This document shows, piece by piece, positions 1 through 7,807 of a stretch of 45,655 bases of DNA; position 1 is the stretch's first letter; the number at the start of each line of letters is the position of its first letter. Source of the stretch: Sandaracinobacteroides sp964394815 (lineage in GTDB: Bacteria > Pseudomonadota > Alphaproteobacteria > Sphingomonadales > Sphingomonadaceae); NCBI GenBank assembly GCA_964394815.1, contig CAYMZC010000003.1, positions 1 to 45,655 of the forward strand, given 5' to 3'. The notes under the pieces were generated by a model. The model was not told the origin of the DNA and searched no databases. It saw only the letters and a list, made by a program, of their open reading frames with translations. Position numbers and translations under genes: made by a program.

Positions 1-182
1 GCTTCCAGCCGGCGCGTCACCTCTGCCGCGCCCAGCCCATAGCCATCGGCCTTCACGGCCGGAATCGCCGGCACCCCGGCCTTTTGCGCGAACCAGCGGT
101 AATTGGCGGCCAGGGCATCGCCATCCAGCCGGAGGCGAAGGGCGGCGGGCGCGTCTGCTGTGATGTCGGATGGTGCGTGCAT
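1..182 (-). CDS. alr: Alanine racemase, N-terminal part (cut by window edge)
   Basis: Only the first 60 codons are inside the window; the gene runs off the left edge. The reading frame from the ATG at 182 gives an N-terminus with L-DGDALAANYR followed by AVKADGYGLGA. That is the hallmark of fold-III PLP alanine racemases, in which the Lys of the VKADAYGHG motif forms the Schiff base with pyridoxal phosphate. The enzyme interconverts L- and D-alanine in the cytoplasm for peptidoglycan synthesis. The catalytic Lys is seen directly; the Tyr of the second half is outside the window. No strong ribosome binding site precedes the ATG. Upstream lies a 26-bp tandem repeat and a divergent TetR gene. 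A related fold-III racemase cannot be excluded from this fragment. Confidence 0.85.
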   Translation of the reverse strand, partial: MHAPSDITADAPAALRLRLDGDALAANYRWFAQKAGVPAIPAVKADGYGLGAAEVTRRLE

Positions 183-204
183 GGCCAGCTGGTTTTCGCC
201 CACA

Positions 205-256
205 GCGCGGCTACGCGCAACAGCTGAAAGCCGCGGCTACGCGCAACAGCTGAAAG
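205..256. repeat. Two tandem copies of a 26-bp unit
   Basis: Positions 205-230 and 231-256 are identical except for the first base (G versus C). The shared part begins CGCGGCTACGCG and ends CAGCTGAAAG. The unit length is not a multiple of three and it lies between the divergent alr and TetR genes, so it is non-coding in my reading. It would fall in the 5' leader or promoter region of alr. It looks like a recent local duplication. Confidence 0.9.
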
Positions 257-368
257 GCGGGGCCGCGCCCCTTGACCATGATATTCCGGCGGGGCAGCAC
301 GCAAGAGCCGGTATCCATGGGACATTGTCGTGCCCTGCCGGCCTGTCCTGTGCGGAGTATGCGTATCC

Positions 369-947
369 ATGAGTGATTCCGGGGAAGAGGTCGACGGGCG
401 AAAACGGCGGACGCTCCGCAGCCGGGACCGTGTGATCGAGGCCGCCTTGCGGCTGGCGGAACGCGGCAACCCGATGCCCAGCGCCGATGAACTGGCCGCC
501 GCCGCCGGGATCGGCCGGCGCAGCCTCTTCCGGCTTTTCGGGGACATGGACGGTGTTTTCGCAGAGATCCACGCCCGGCTGCGCGCCCGGCTGCATCCGC
601 CCCTCGCAACCCCGCTGGATGAGCCTGATCCGCGCCGCCGGGTCGAGCTGATGGTCGAACGGCGGACCCGGCTCTTCGAGGAGCTTCTGCCCTACATGAA
701 GGCGTCCGACATGCGCGCCCGTTCGCCGTTCCTGCGCGCGGAAAGGGCCTGGGTGGATACCCGGCTGCGGACGATGCTGGAGCTTCAGCTTGCCGACTGG
801 CTGAAGGCCGAGCCATGGCGCATCGATGCGCTCGACGCCATGCTCAGCCTCGACATGTGGCAGCGCATGCGCCACGCGCAGGGCATGTCAGCCCGGAAGT
901 CGGCGGATATCATGCTGCGCTCGGCGCTCGCCCTCGCCGCCTTCTGA
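369..947 (+). CDS. TetR-family transcriptional regulator
   Basis: A 192-residue protein with an N-terminal TetR helix-turn-helix at about residues 14-60, including RDRVIEAALRLAERG and IGRRSLFRLFGDMDGV. The C-terminal ligand domain is helical and shows no recognisable family. The ATG at 369 is chosen because GGAG lies at 354-357 and the helix-turn-helix follows at the usual distance; an upstream GTG at 330 in the same frame would add 13 residues. It is divergent from alr and ends 9 bp before the end of the convergent cydC. Its target is unknown. A sequence close to its start codon resembles a stretch in the cydDC/cydABX intergenic region, a weak hint of a link. Confidence 0.85.
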   Translation: MSDSGEEVDGRKRRTLRSRDRVIEAALRLAERGNPMPSADELAAAAGIGRRSLFRLFGDMDGVFAEIHARLRARLHPPLATPLDEPDPRRRVELMVERRTRLFEELLPYMKASDMRARSPFLRAERAWVDTRLRTMLELQLADWLKAEPWRIDALDAMLSLDMWQRMRHAQGMSARKSADIMLRSALALAAF

Positions 948-956
948 GCGGCCGTT

Positions 957-2561
957 TCAGGTCTTCAAGATCAGTTGGCCAGGGTCGATCCGCCCCTGCG
1001 CCAGCGCCAGAAGCGCCGGGCGATGGGTGGAAAGAACAAGGCCCGTGCCTGTCCGGTCCAGCCATGTCGAGAGCCTCTGCACCAGCAAGGCTTCGGTTGC
1101 AGGGTCCAGCCCCTCGCTCGGTTCGTCCAGCAGCAGCCAGGGCCGGCCGGCAAGCAGGGCGCGGGCAAGGGCCAGTCGCTTGCGCTGCCCGCCCGAAAGA
1201 CGCTCGGCGCCCTCGCCGATCCAGCTGTCGAGCCCGTGCGGAAGCGCACGGACCACTTCGTCCAGGCAGGCGGTTTCCAGCGCCTGCCACAGCTCGGCTT
1301 CCTCCAGCCCCGCCCGCGCAAGGCGCAGATTGTCGGCCAGCGTTCCGGCGATCAGCAACGGGTCTTGCGGGGCCAGGGCAAAAGTGCGGCGAAGCGTTTC
1401 GAAGGGCAGGGCGCGCACGTCCCTTCCATCGAGCAGCAGCGGCTGGGGGGCATCGTCCCTGAGGCCAGCCAGCGTTTCCAGAATCCGTGTCTTGCCACTG
1501 CCCGAGCGGCCAACCAGCGCCAGCCGTGCACCTGGCGCAAGCGCCGTGCCCGCGATGACGAGGCTGGCGCCGGTGACTTCCGGCGCGCCGGGCGCATCTT
1601 CGGCCGGCAGTGCATCCAGCTGTTCCAGCCGGGCAAGGCTTTCGCGGATGCCGGCATCCGCGATCCGCGCGCGGATCACCCCGGCCAGCGTTTCGGCGGC
1701 GGCTGCCACGGCCAGCATCGCCATGGCGATGGCGGGCGCCGGCCCACTGGCCGAAAGCGCGACAAGCGCCGCCAGAAGCGGCCCGGCGGCCACCAGCAGC
1801 CCGTTCACCACAGCCTCGCCCCGGGCTGCGCGCCGGCGGGCTTCGTCCATCCGCGCGGCAGCGGCGGCAAGGGCCGCGCCCACCTGTGGCGCCAGGCCAT
1901 AGGCCGCGATTTCGGCGCTGGCCGAAAGCTGTTCGGCCACTTCCGCCTTGTAGTCCCCGGCCAGCCGCAGGGCTTCTGCCTGATGCCTGTCGGTCAGCCG
2001 GGCCGCCAGCCGCCCGGCCAGGAAGGGCAGCAGCATGAGGCCGCCGGCCGCGACGAGCGCCGGCCCCGGCCCGGCAAAGGCCGCTGCCGCAGTCGCGGTG
2101 CAGGCCGCCGCGACCGCCGCCGGCATGGCCGGCTGCCGCACGACGCTGTTTTCAAGCGCATCGACATCAGCGGTGAGGCGGGCGGCGAGGTCGCCGGCGC
2201 CGCTCCGGCCGGACCGGCGCGGATCCTGCGCCACCAGCAGGGCAACGAGATCGGCGCGAAGCCCGGCCAGCGCCCGCAGCGCCGCCCGGTGGGAAAACAG
2301 CCGTTCGAGATAGCGCCCCCCCGTGCGCAGGATGGCCGTCAGCCGGATGAGGGCGCTGGGCACCAGATAGTTGAAGCCGCGCGCTGCCGCCGGGCCGGCT
2401 GCACCTGCCAGCGCCGCCCCGGTCAGGAACCAGCCTGAAACCCCCATCAGGACAACGGCCGCCAGCGCGGCGACGATGGCGGCTGCGATGCCGGCCCTGA
2501 GCGCGGGGCGCTGGCCGGCGATGTGCTGGCGCAGACGGTCGGACAGGGGCGCGCAGCTCAC
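957..2561 (-). CDS. cydC: Heterodimeric ABC exporter subunit CydC
   Basis: A 534-residue half-transporter: an N-terminal six-helix membrane domain (about residues 1-310) and a C-terminal ATPase. Visible motifs are Walker A GRSGSGKT at 351-358, signature LSGGQ at 455-459, Walker B WLLLDE at 475-480 and the switch His in STHRP at 513. CydDC exports cysteine and glutathione to the periplasm and is needed to assemble cytochrome bd. The GTG start overlaps the cydD stop as GTGA, which implies translational coupling. The neighbouring cytochrome bd operon supports the assignment over a generic exporter. The membrane domain is Ala/Gly-rich, as is usual for this GC content. Confidence 0.93.
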   Translation of the reverse strand: MSCAPLSDRLRQHIAGQRPALRAGIAAAIVAALAAVVLMGVSGWFLTGAALAGAAGPAAARGFNYLVPSALIRLTAILRTGGRYLERLFSHRAALRALAGLRADLVALLVAQDPRRSGRSGAGDLAARLTADVDALENSVVRQPAMPAAVAAACTATAAAAFAGPGPALVAAGGLMLLPFLAGRLAARLTDRHQAEALRLAGDYKAEVAEQLSASAEIAAYGLAPQVGAALAAAAARMDEARRRAARGEAVVNGLLVAAGPLLAALVALSASGPAPAIAMAMLAVAAAAETLAGVIRARIADAGIRESLARLEQLDALPAEDAPGAPEVTGASLVIAGTALAPGARLALVGRSGSGKTRILETLAGLRDDAPQPLLLDGRDVRALPFETLRRTFALAPQDPLLIAGTLADNLRLARAGLEEAELWQALETACLDEVVRALPHGLDSWIGEGAERLSGGQRKRLALARALLAGRPWLLLDEPSEGLDPATEALLVQRLSTWLDRTGTGLVLSTHRPALLALAQGRIDPGQLILKT

Positions 2562-4195
2562 AGCGCCACCCGCAATCCGGCGGCGCGCGCCAGGGCTTCG
2601 TCATGCGTGGCGACAATCACGGCCCGGTCCCGGGCAATGCTGCCGATGGTCGCGATCAGGGCGTCGGCCGTTTCCCGGTCGAGATCGGCTGTCGGCTCGT
2701 CGAGAAGCAGAAGCGGCCGGCCTGACAGCAGCGCGCGGGCCAGCCCGATGCGCCGCCGTTCGCCACCGGAAAGGCCGGCGCCGCGCCAGTCGATGGGAGC
2801 GGCCAGCCCGCCCGGCCGGCTTTCGAGCAGCGGGCCGAGGCCTGCCGCGATGGCGGCGGCGCGGATATCGGCTTCGCCTGCACACGGGGCGGCAAGGGCG
2901 ATGTTTTCGCCCAGCGTGCCGGCCAGGATCAGCGGCCGCTGCCCGGACCATGCGATGGCGGGTGCCACGCCGGCGGCCCAGTCGATGCGCCCCGCATCGG
3001 CTTTGCGAAGCCCGCCGATGGCGGCAAGCAGGGTCGATTTGCCGCTGCCCGTCGGCCCGGTCAGCGCCACAAGCCCTGTTTCGCCAAGCGCCAGGCTTGC
3101 CGGCCCGATTTCCGGCCCGTCCGGAAAGCGGACAACAAGGCCCTGCACGCCGAGCCCGCTGAACCGGTCTCCGGCGGGCAGGGCGGGTGGGGCTAGCGGG
3201 AGCGCGCCCACAACCGCTTCCGCTGCCTCGCCCGTCTGCCGGTCATGATAGGCGGCCGCCAGGCGGCGCAGCGGCAGGTAGAATTCCGCCGCCATGGCCA
3301 GCGCGAAAAAGGCTTCGCCCAGTGTCAGCGTTTCGGGTGCGGGGAAGGGCAGCAGCCCCAGCAGCGAAAAGCCGCAATAGACGGCCACGAGCGCGACGGC
3401 GATCGCCGCAAAGAATTCGATCAGCCCGCCGGACACGAAGGCGACCCTGAGCACCGCAAGCGTTCTTGAGGCCACTTCGTCGCCTGCCGTCGCCATCTGT
3501 CGGGCGATCCTGTCGCCGGCTCCGAAATGGCGGATTTCATCAAGGCTTCGCAGCCGGTCCAGGAACAGGCCGTTCAGCCGTGCAATCGCGCCCAGTTGCC
3601 GGTCTGCGGCGGCGCGCGCCGCCGTGCCGGCAAGCGCCATGCCGAAGCTGAAGGGAACAAGGGTGGCAACGAGGATCGCCGCCGCCATCGGGCTTGCCAG
3701 CGCCGTCAGCGCCGCCACCAGCAGCGGCCCGCCCACGGCCGCGACCCTGAGCGGCCGGTAGCGCGCATGATAGCCCTCCAGCGCTTCCACACTTTCGACC
3801 GCTGCGGCCACCGCCTCGCCCGAAAGCCGGTCGCGGGTCAGCCGGCTGGCGACGAGGCCCGGCAGCAGGCGCGTGCGCCAGCCATCCTTCGCTGTCAGGG
3901 CCGCGCCCAGCCCGGCATCGGCGGCCAGGCCCTGCGCCGCCGCCCGTGCCACGCCGGACAGGATGAGCAGAAGAACACCCCACGCCATGCCGCCGGAAAC
4001 GGACACCGCAGCCGGCATCGACCCCGCCGCCGCGCCCGACACGATGAGCGCAAGCCCCGCGGCAAAGGCAGCCGCCGCCAGGGCGTCGGCCAGCCACCAG
4101 CCTGCCGCCAGTCTATCCGAGCCCAGTGTCCGGGAGCCCAGTGTGTGGGAGCCCGGCGTATGGGAGCCATGCGGAGCGCTGCGCGTTTCTGTCAC
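2558..4195 (-). CDS. cydD: Heterodimeric ABC exporter subunit CydD
   Basis: A 545-residue half-transporter, partner of CydC in the thiol exporter of the inner membrane. The ATPase domain has Walker A GPTGSGKST at 380-388, signature LSGGE at 475-479, Walker B LLLLDE at 495-500 and the switch His at 531. The GTG at 4195 is the only plausible start before the first membrane helix. The N-terminus is odd: residues 10-29 are four five-residue repeats (GSHTP, GSHTL, GSRTL, GSDRL) encoded by 15-bp DNA repeats, ahead of the transmembrane region. It is first in the cydDC operon and divergent from cydA, so both halves of the bd system can share one promoter region. Confidence 0.93.
   Translation of the reverse strand: MTETRSAPHGSHTPGSHTLGSRTLGSDRLAAGWWLADALAAAAFAAGLALIVSGAAAGSMPAAVSVSGGMAWGVLLLILSGVARAAAQGLAADAGLGAALTAKDGWRTRLLPGLVASRLTRDRLSGEAVAAAVESVEALEGYHARYRPLRVAAVGGPLLVAALTALASPMAAAILVATLVPFSFGMALAGTAARAAADRQLGAIARLNGLFLDRLRSLDEIRHFGAGDRIARQMATAGDEVASRTLAVLRVAFVSGGLIEFFAAIAVALVAVYCGFSLLGLLPFPAPETLTLGEAFFALAMAAEFYLPLRRLAAAYHDRQTGEAAEAVVGALPLAPPALPAGDRFSGLGVQGLVVRFPDGPEIGPASLALGETGLVALTGPTGSGKSTLLAAIGGLRKADAGRIDWAAGVAPAIAWSGQRPLILAGTLGENIALAAPCAGEADIRAAAIAAGLGPLLESRPGGLAAPIDWRGAGLSGGERRRIGLARALLSGRPLLLLDEPTADLDRETADALIATIGSIARDRAVIVATHDEALARAAGLRVAL
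4110..4169 (-). repeat. Four 15-bp tandem repeats in the 5' end of cydD
   Basis: On the minus strand the units read GGGCTCC/GG followed by variable bases: 4110-4124, 4125-4139, 4140-4154 and 4155-4169. All keep the reading frame and encode G-S-x-x-x repeats. Units 2 and 3 differ at only three bases, which points to slippage. The segment is a flexible cytoplasmic N-terminal tail, unlikely to be essential for transport. Confidence 0.85.
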
Positions 4196-4330
4196 TTGTG
4201 GTTTGCCATCTGCTGTATTAGGATATTCGCATACACAGAAGTGACGAACGGGGCAAAGCCGCTATCGAGGTCTGCTCGCGTTCGCCCGCATACCGGCCAT
4301 CTTCCCGGCCGGCAAACTGGGTGGTGCACG
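4196..4330. promoter_or_regulatory. Divergent cydDC / cydABX promoter region
   Basis: A 135-bp region between the divergent cydD and cydA starts. It holds a comparatively AT-rich stretch around 4211-4240 (TGCTGTATTAGGATATTCGC) where promoter elements for one or both directions would lie. I cannot assign -10/-35 boxes with confidence, and I see no clear FNR or ArcA site. Neither of the two operator motifs of the catabolic island occurs here. Confidence 0.5.
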
Positions 4331-5932
4331 ATGATAGACATGGCGGTTGTCGAGATGTCCCGGCTGCAGTTCGCGCTGACGGCCATGTACCATTTCCTGT
4401 TCGTTCCGCTCACGCTCGGGCTCTCCTTCATGCTTGTCATCATGGAGAGCATCTACGTGATGACGGGCAAGCAGGTCTGGCGCGACACGACGCGTTTCTG
4501 GGGCAAGCTCTTCGGAATCAATTTCGTCCTCGGTGTCGCCACCGGGATCACCATGGAGTTCCAGTTCGGAACGAACTGGTCCTATTTTTCGCACTATGTC
4601 GGCGACATCTTCGGCGCGCCGCTCGCTATCGAGGGGCTGATGGCCTTCTTCCTCGAGGCGACCTTCGTCGGCCTCATGTTCTTCGGCTGGGACAAGCTCT
4701 CGAAGCTCGGGCACCTCTTCGTCACCTTCATGGTGGCGATCGGCTCCAACCTTTCCGCGCTGTGGATCCTCGTTGCCAACGGCTGGATGCAGAACCCCGT
4801 CGGCTCCTTCTTCAACACCGACACCATGCGCATGGAAGTCACGGACTTCATGGCCGTCATCATGAACCCGGTGGCGCAGGCGAAGTTCGTGCACACCGTG
4901 TCCGCCGGCTATGTCACGGGCGCGGTCTTCGTGCTGGGCGTTTCGTCCTGGTATCTGCTGAAGGGCCGTTTCCTGCCGATCGCCCGGCGCGGCTTCGTGG
5001 TGGCGGCGGCCTTCGGCCTGGCCGCGTCCATGTCTGTCGTCGTCCTGGGGGACGAATCGGGCTATGCCCTGACCGACAACCAGAAGATGAAGCTCGCCTC
5101 GCTGGAGGCGATGTGGGAAACCCATCCTGCGCCCGCTGGCCTCACCATCGTCGGCATCCCCGACATGGAAGAGCGCAAGACCCATTACGAAGTGCAGATC
5201 CCCTGGGTGCTCGGTCTCATCTCCACCCGCTCGCTCGATGGCGAAGTGACGGGCATCAACGACCTCGTCGAGACGGCGAAGGTGCGAATCCAGCGCGGCA
5301 TCCTTGCCTATGACGCGCTCGAAACGCTGAAGGCTGACCGGGCGAACGTCGAGGCCCGCGCCCAGTTCGAGGAGTATCGCGCCGACCTCGGCTATGCGCT
5401 GCTCCTGAAGCGCTTCATCGCCGAACCGCGCGCCGCCACGGCCGCCCATGTCGAGCAGGCCGCATGGTCCACCGTGCCCGATGTGCCGGTGCTCTTCTGG
5501 GTGTTCCGCGGCATGGCCGGGATCGGCTTCTTCCTGATCGCCTTCTTCGGTGTCGCCTTCTGGTTCGCCTCCACCCGGAACTTCGGCCACCGCACCTTCC
5601 TGAAGGCGGCCGTGGTCGTGATGCCGCTGCCCTGGCTTGCGGCCGAAATGGGCTGGCTGCTCGCCGAATATGGCCGCCAGCCCTGGGCGGTGGAAGGCGC
5701 GCTGCCGACCTTCCTCGCCCCCTCCAGCCTCACCATGGGCCAGATCTGGACCACCATCATCGGCTTCACCCTCCTCTACGGCGTGCTCGCCGTGATCGAG
5801 GTGCGGCTGATGCTCGCCGCGATCCGGCACGGGCCGGATCACACGCCGCCTGTCCGCGATGCGGGCAGACCAGATACCGGACCAGCTACCGGGCCCGCCA
5901 CGGGCGGCATCGCGCCGCTTCCGGCCGAATGA
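4331..5932 (+). CDS. cydA: Cytochrome bd ubiquinol oxidase subunit I
   Basis: A 533-residue membrane protein that oxidises ubiquinol and reduces oxygen to water. It closely follows E. coli CydA: RLQFALTAMYHFLFVP with the haem b595 ligand His21, GLMAFFLEATF with the proton-channel Glu residues, KFVHTVSAGYVTG with the haem b558 His, and AEYGRQPW near the C-terminus. The quinol-binding Q-loop is the long form, with the GDESGY and IQIPWVLG type segments. The ATG at 4331 matches the E. coli N-terminus. The last 30 residues are a Gly/Pro/Thr-rich tail. Followed after 19 bp by cydB. High oxygen affinity makes this oxidase useful in microaerobic conditions. Confidence 0.97.
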   Translation: MIDMAVVEMSRLQFALTAMYHFLFVPLTLGLSFMLVIMESIYVMTGKQVWRDTTRFWGKLFGINFVLGVATGITMEFQFGTNWSYFSHYVGDIFGAPLAIEGLMAFFLEATFVGLMFFGWDKLSKLGHLFVTFMVAIGSNLSALWILVANGWMQNPVGSFFNTDTMRMEVTDFMAVIMNPVAQAKFVHTVSAGYVTGAVFVLGVSSWYLLKGRFLPIARRGFVVAAAFGLAASMSVVVLGDESGYALTDNQKMKLASLEAMWETHPAPAGLTIVGIPDMEERKTHYEVQIPWVLGLISTRSLDGEVTGINDLVETAKVRIQRGILAYDALETLKADRANVEARAQFEEYRADLGYALLLKRFIAEPRAATAAHVEQAAWSTVPDVPVLFWVFRGMAGIGFFLIAFFGVAFWFASTRNFGHRTFLKAAVVVMPLPWLAAEMGWLLAEYGRQPWAVEGALPTFLAPSSLTMGQIWTTIIGFTLLYGVLAVIEVRLMLAAIRHGPDHTPPVRDAGRPDTGPATGPATGGIAPLPAE

Positions 5933-5951
5933 GCGGACAGGGGAGAAAGAC

Positions 5952-7100
5952 ATGCCCATTCCCTTCGATTACGAGACCCTCCGCCTCATCTGGTGGCTGC
6001 TGCTCGGCGTCCTCCTGATCGGCTTCGCGCTGACGGACGGCTTCGACCTCGGCGTCGCCACTGTCCTGCCCTTCATTGCCCGCACGGACGAGGAACGACG
6101 GCTGGTCATCAACAGCATCGGGCCGACCTGGGAAGGAAACCAGGTGTGGTTCATCCTTGGCGGCGGCGCGATCTTCGCGGCCTGGCCCCATGTCTATGCC
6201 ATCAGCTTCTCCGGCTTCTACCTGGCCATGTTCCTTGTCCTTTCGGCGCTGATCCTGCGGCCGGTGGGCTTCAAATACCGCTCCAAGCGGCCGGACCCGG
6301 CCTGGCGCAGCGCCTGGGACTGGGCGCTCTTCACCGGCGGTTTCGTGCCGGCGCTGGTGTTCGGCGTGGCGGTGGGCAATGTGCTCGCGGGCGTGCCCTT
6401 CCGGCTCGACAGCGACCTGCGCGCCTTCTGGGAAGGCGGGCTTCTCGATCTCTTCACGCCCTTCACCATCATTGCCGGCCTGCTTTCCGTCTCGATGATC
6501 GTGCTTCACGGCGCCGGCTGGCTCAGCCTCAAGATCGAGCATGGGCCGGTGCTGGACCGGGCCAGGCGCTACGGGCTGGCGGCGGGCGTTGCCTCCATCC
6601 TGCTCTTCGCCCTTGGCTGGGTTTTCATGGCCTTTGGCGATTACGGCTTCCGGCTTGCCGGCCCCGCCGACCCCGGGGGGCCGTCCAATCCGCTGCTCAC
6701 GGGCGCGGTGATGGCGCCGGGCGCGTGGCTCGACAATTATGCCGCCCACCCATGGATGCTGATCGCCCCGGTCCTTGGCTTCGTCGGCCCGGCGCTGGCG
6801 CTCATGGGCATCGCCCGCCGCTCGGACATCGGGGTGTTCCTCGGCTCGTCGCTCGGGGTCATCGGCATCATCTCCACGGCGGGGCTCTCGATGTTTCCCT
6901 TCATCCTGCCCAGCACGCTCGACCCGGCCTCCAGCCTCACGGTCTGGAATGCCTCGTCCAGCCACCTGACGCTGTGGATCATGCTTCTGGCGACGCTGGT
7001 GCTGCTGCCGCTGGTGCTGCTCTATACGGCCTGGGTGTTCCGCGTGCTCTTCGGCCGCGTGACGACCGAGGACGTCCGCCGCTCCGCCGACTATTACTGA
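5952..7100 (+). CDS. cydB: Cytochrome bd ubiquinol oxidase subunit II
   Basis: A 382-residue protein with about nine transmembrane helices. It begins with the typical CydB segment FDYETLRLIWWLLLGVLL and then LTDGFDLGVATVLPF, the conserved region near the second helix containing the Asp used for proton uptake. GPTWEGNQVWFI and GFKYRSKRPDPAWR are further family signatures. The start at 5952 is set by GGGAGAAAG just upstream. It forms the structural partner of CydA and is followed 14 bp later by cydX. Its distance from cydA and shared strand indicate one transcript. Confidence 0.97.
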   Translation: MPIPFDYETLRLIWWLLLGVLLIGFALTDGFDLGVATVLPFIARTDEERRLVINSIGPTWEGNQVWFILGGGAIFAAWPHVYAISFSGFYLAMFLVLSALILRPVGFKYRSKRPDPAWRSAWDWALFTGGFVPALVFGVAVGNVLAGVPFRLDSDLRAFWEGGLLDLFTPFTIIAGLLSVSMIVLHGAGWLSLKIEHGPVLDRARRYGLAAGVASILLFALGWVFMAFGDYGFRLAGPADPGGPSNPLLTGAVMAPGAWLDNYAAHPWMLIAPVLGFVGPALALMGIARRSDIGVFLGSSLGVIGIISTAGLSMFPFILPSTLDPASSLTVWNASSSHLTLWIMLLATLVLLPLVLLYTAWVFRVLFGRVTTEDVRRSADYY

Positions 7101-7114
7101 GGAGATGACGCGCC

Positions 7115-7222
7115 ATGTGGTATTTCACCTGGATCCTGGGGCTGGGCCTCGCCGTGGGGCTCGGTGTCCTGAACGGAATGTGGCATGAATATCATGCCGA
7201 TGACGGGGACGAATGGCCCTGA
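7115..7222 (+). CDS. cydX: Cytochrome bd small subunit CydX
   Basis: A 35-codon gene that automated callers often miss. The peptide starts MWYFTWILGLGLAVGLG, one transmembrane helix, and continues with NGMWHEYHADDGDEWP. E. coli CydX starts MWYFAWILG, so the identity is clear. CydX packs against CydA and stabilises the haem groups; it is needed for full oxidase activity. GAGGAG-like sequence overlapping the cydB stop serves as ribosome binding site. The operon order cydABX is standard. The acidic C-terminal tail is a little longer in negative charge than in E. coli but not unusual. Confidence 0.95.
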   Translation: MWYFTWILGLGLAVGLGVLNGMWHEYHADDGDEWP

Positions 7223-7374
7223 AACCTGCCCCCTTCAGGTGCGGACCGGCGCATCGGCCGGGCTGACGGGCCATCAAATCTGACCGGATTGACGGCAGGC
7301 CGCCAACACCGCCACCATTTCCCCCGCAAACGCCCCGCTATCCGGGGCCGTGAACCCCGAGGGAGGAATGGCGC

Positions 7375-7707
7375 ATGACATACAGGCTGGTAGTCTACAG
7401 CAACCCGGCGGATGGCCGCGAAGACGAATATAACGACTGGTACACCAACATCCACCTGCCCGAGGTGTGTGCAGTGCCGGGCGTGAAATCGGCCACGCGC
7501 ATCAAGCTGACGGCCCCGATGGGCCCCTGGGGCTCTGCCTTCCGCTATGCCGCCATCTACGAGGTGGACGCTGAAGACCCGACCACCGTGGTCAAGGAAA
7601 TCGGCCGTCGCGTCGCCGGTGGCGAAATGCGCATGTCGGATTCGATGAACCCGGTCGCCGAAATGGCGCTGTTCGAGGATGTCGCCCACTTCCCCGCGAA
7701 GGGCTGA
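7375..7707 (+). CDS. Small dimeric alpha/beta-barrel protein (DUF4286/EthD-like)
   Basis: A 110-residue soluble protein. The N-terminus TYRLVVYSNPADGREDEYNDWY followed by HLPEVCAVPGV, written here in two parts, matches the ferredoxin-like fold of EthD, DUF4286 and related stress-responsive barrel proteins: a beta strand, the D/E-x-x-Y-N-x-W-Y helix and a conserved HLP(E)V turn. Such proteins are often associated with SDRs and degradation enzymes, and a few catalyse isomerisation or decarboxylation, but no catalytic role can be assigned here. GAGGGAGGA just before the ATG is a strong ribosome binding site. The next gene on the same strand is an SDR 100 bp downstream, separated by a strong hairpin. 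Confidence 0.75.
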   Translation: MTYRLVVYSNPADGREDEYNDWYTNIHLPEVCAVPGVKSATRIKLTAPMGPWGSAFRYAAIYEVDAEDPTTVVKEIGRRVAGGEMRMSDSMNPVAEMALFEDVAHFPAKG

Positions 7708-7733
7708 CAGGAACTTCACGCCGTGGTGACGAT

Positions 7734-7767
7734 GCCCCGGCCCTTCCACTGCGCGAGGGGCCGGGGC
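7734..7767. other. GC-rich hairpin with perfect 10-bp stem
   Basis: GCCCCGGCCC at 7734-7743 pairs perfectly with GGGCCGGGGC at 7758-7767 around a 14-nt loop. There is no T-run after it, so it is not a classical intrinsic terminator. It may stabilise or attenuate the transcript between the barrel protein and the SDR. Confidence 0.55.
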
Positions 7768-7807
7768 TTGCCATATCCAGCCATGGCCCACCGAAAGGAA
7801 GAATTGC

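Noticed and set aside
205..256. Tandem repeat as a CRISPR array
   Set aside because: Two head-to-tail copies without spacers are a duplication.
3527..4330. Upstream extension of cydA by 268 codons
   Set aside because: It would run antisense through cydD; the CydA N-terminus at 4331 matches E. coli CydA.
4262..5959. Long open frame antisense to cydA (565 codons)
   Set aside because: It mirrors cydA codons, is rich in His/Glu/Arg/Gly with no domain, and cydA is certain. High GC makes such antisense frames common.
7332..7347. CCCCGCTATCCGGGG hairpin before the barrel-protein gene as a riboswitch or terminator
   Set aside because: Only a 6-bp stem, no T-run and no known riboswitch core could be recognised.
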